Shown: one piece after another, positions 5,638 through 6,675 of the stretch
Position numbering within the stretch: position 1 is the first letter of the stretch
Layout: each line of letters begins with the position of its first letter
Assembly (NCBI GenBank): GCA_900755865.1
Contig: CAAEHZ010000202.1
Coordinates: forward strand, 1-6,675
Direction: 5' to 3'
Length of the DNA stretch: 6,675 nucleotides
Source of the DNA: Lachnospiraceae bacterium
GTDB taxonomy: Bacteria; Bacillota; Clostridia; Lachnospirales; Lachnospiraceae
Program-made: the position numbers and the translations under genes
Notes under the pieces: model-generated
The model's input: the letters and a program-made list of their open reading frames with translations, nothing else
Told to the model about the DNA's origin: nothing
Database searches by the model: none

Positions 5638-6622
5638 TATTTATTATGGCGGAAGAGGGCTGATTGACGACCCGACCTTGTTTGTAATCAATAAAATGCA
5701 GGAAATTCTTGAAGAACTCAGGGTAAATGTTACCCGATATAATCTGTATGAATTGAAGAATACAATAACGACCCTGCCCCAGACATTGAAGGATGCGGAT
5801 GGAATTATTCTTGCTACTACGGTGGAGTGGTATGGAATTGGCGGCTATATGCAGCAGTTTCTTGATGCCTGCTGGCTTTTTGGCAATAAGGAAAAGATGG
5901 CAGAAATTTATATGTGCCCGGTGGTTATGTCAACTACCTACGGTGAAAGAGAAGCGAAGCTGAATCTGGCAACAGCGTGGGAAATTCTAGGCGGCCTGCC
6001 CTGCAGCGGAATCTGTGGATATATTGAAAATACAGTAATGCTGGAAATGAATGAGGAGTATATCCGCATTATTGAGAAAAAAGCGGAAAATATGTATCGT
6101 ACCATCAATCAGCATATGGCAAGCTTCCCTGCAAGTAATCAGGCAGTAAAACAGAGAATTGCGGTTTTAAAGACAACAGACCTTACGCCGCAGGAATCGG
6201 AGCAGCTTTCCAGATATGTATCGGATGATACTTATGTACAGCGCCAGAAGGAAGATATTCAGGAACTGGCAAGTCTGTTCCGGGATATGATGAATGAGGA
6301 CACAGAGGATGAGGAATATTTGCCGAATTTCAGGAAGTGTTTTCATCCACAGGCAGGATTTCAGGCGGAGTATGCCCTTTCTATAGAAGAAAAGAAGAAA
6401 AAACTGATTTTTTCTGTGAATGGATTGGAGTTTGAATGTTTTTATGGAACCTGTGAGCAGCCGGATGTGGAAGTGAGTCTGAGCAAGGCAACCATGGAAG
6501 ATATTGTTGCCGGAAGGATGACTTTCCAGAGGGCATTTATGTCAGGTCTGATGAAAACAAAGGGGGATTTCAGAGTGCTTCGTACTTTGGACCAGTTATT
6601 TCCCTTTGAACCTGCAATGTAA
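5627..6622 (+). CDS. Flavodoxin-like/NAD(P)H-dependent oxidoreductase domain fused to SCP2-like domain, 331 aa
   Basis: Residues 1 to about 160 have an alternating beta/alpha pattern like the flavodoxin/FMN-reductase fold: I-N-I-Y-Y-G-G at strand 1, A-D-G-I-I-L-A-T-T-V-E-W-Y-G-I-G-G-Y-M-Q-Q-F-L-D (57-80), and P-V-V-M-S-T-T-Y-G-E-R (98-108), the regions that usually hold the flavin. The first loop (Y-G-G-R-G) is atypical, so FMN binding is likely but unproven. A polar helical linker (about 160-235) leads to a C-terminal SCP2 (sterol carrier protein 2)-like domain (about 236-326), marked by D280-V-E-V-S-L, G296-R-M-T-F and A303-F-M-S-G...K-G-D. SCP2 folds make hydrophobic cavities for lipids. 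The start ATG 5627 overlaps the rhomboid end by 11 bases; AAGGA (5611-5615) is 11 bases upstream, rather far. Substrate and pathway are unknown. No signal peptide or membrane helix, so cytoplasmic. Confidence 0.82.
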   Translation: MNINIYYGGRGLIDDPTLFVINKMQEILEELRVNVTRYNLYELKNTITTLPQTLKDADGIILATTVEWYGIGGYMQQFLDACWLFGNKEKMAEIYMCPVVMSTTYGEREAKLNLATAWEILGGLPCSGICGYIENTVMLEMNEEYIRIIEKKAENMYRTINQHMASFPASNQAVKQRIAVLKTTDLTPQESEQLSRYVSDDTYVQRQKEDIQELASLFRDMMNEDTEDEEYLPNFRKCFHPQAGFQAEYALSIEEKKKKLIFSVNGLEFECFYGTCEQPDVEVSLSKATMEDIVAGRMTFQRAFMSGLMKTKGDFRVLRTLDQLFPFEPAM

Positions 6623-6631
6623 CTTATGATG

Positions 6632-6644
6632 TGCGCAAAGCGCA
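6632..6644 (+). repeat. Short perfect inverted repeat downstream of the last gene
   Basis: TGCGC and GCGCA flank AAA, giving a 5-bp stem with a three-base loop ten bases after the stop codon at 6622. No T-run follows, so it is not a classical intrinsic terminator. It may be chance or a weak RNA 3' structure. Confidence 0.35.
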
Positions 6645-6675
6645 AAGAATACGCAGGAATGGGGATTAGTGTGAA

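Noticed and set aside
6632..6644. Intrinsic terminator after the flavodoxin-SCP2 gene
   Set aside because: The stem is only five base pairs and is followed by AAGAATACGCAGG rather than a T-run. It is listed only as an inverted repeat.
6626..6675. Start of another gene at ATG 6626 running off the window
   Set aside because: Only 16 codons are visible, there is no ribosome site before it and nothing is recognisable. It cannot be supported from this window.

Overview
The window looks like the chromosome of a Gram-positive anaerobe of the class Clostridia, most likely family Lachnospiraceae. This rests on gene content and order (Flp1-like pilin, DUF5702, TadE-like, A24 peptidase, TadE-like, DUF6382-FHA), purine-rich AGGAGG ribosome sites, and use of GTG and TTG starts. 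It is inferred from recognised families and was not tested by a database search. All convincing genes lie on the + strand.

Positions 1-4889 are the 3' half of a tight-adherence (Tad/Flp) type IVb pilus operon. In order: the C-terminal end of a TadC-like inner-membrane platform protein (1-303); a 59-residue Flp1-like pilin (356-535); a DUF5702 membrane-anchored protein (545-1981); a TadE-like pseudopilin with a C-terminal Cys/His-rich tail (2012-2917); a short A24 prepilin peptidase (2973-3410); a second, shorter TadE-like pseudopilin (3368-3838); and a cytoplasmic DUF6382-FHA protein (3801-4889). Gaps are short, and the last two junctions are gene overlaps of 43 and 38 bases, so one transcript with translational coupling is likely. 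The motor ATPase and other platform genes presumably lie upstream of base 1. The peptidase would trim the leaders of the pilin and pseudopilins, the platform protein would work with the motor to assemble them, and the FHA protein may link the machine to phospho-threonine signalling.

A 148-base gap (4890-5037) carries a near-consensus sigma-A promoter with an extended -10. It drives a second transcription unit: a rhomboid intramembrane serine protease (5038-5637, TTG start) overlapping by 11 bases a flavodoxin-like/SCP2 two-domain protein (5627-6622). The final 53 bases hold no gene that can be called.

No tRNA, rRNA, CRISPR, insertion sequence or phage gene was seen. The points most worth a second look are a non-canonical GxGD motif (G-Y-V-D) in the peptidase, Ala instead of Gly at the predicted cleavage site of two pilin-like proteins, the duplicated H-x4-C...C-x2-C tail on the first TadE-like protein, and the rhomboid protease beside the pilus operon.
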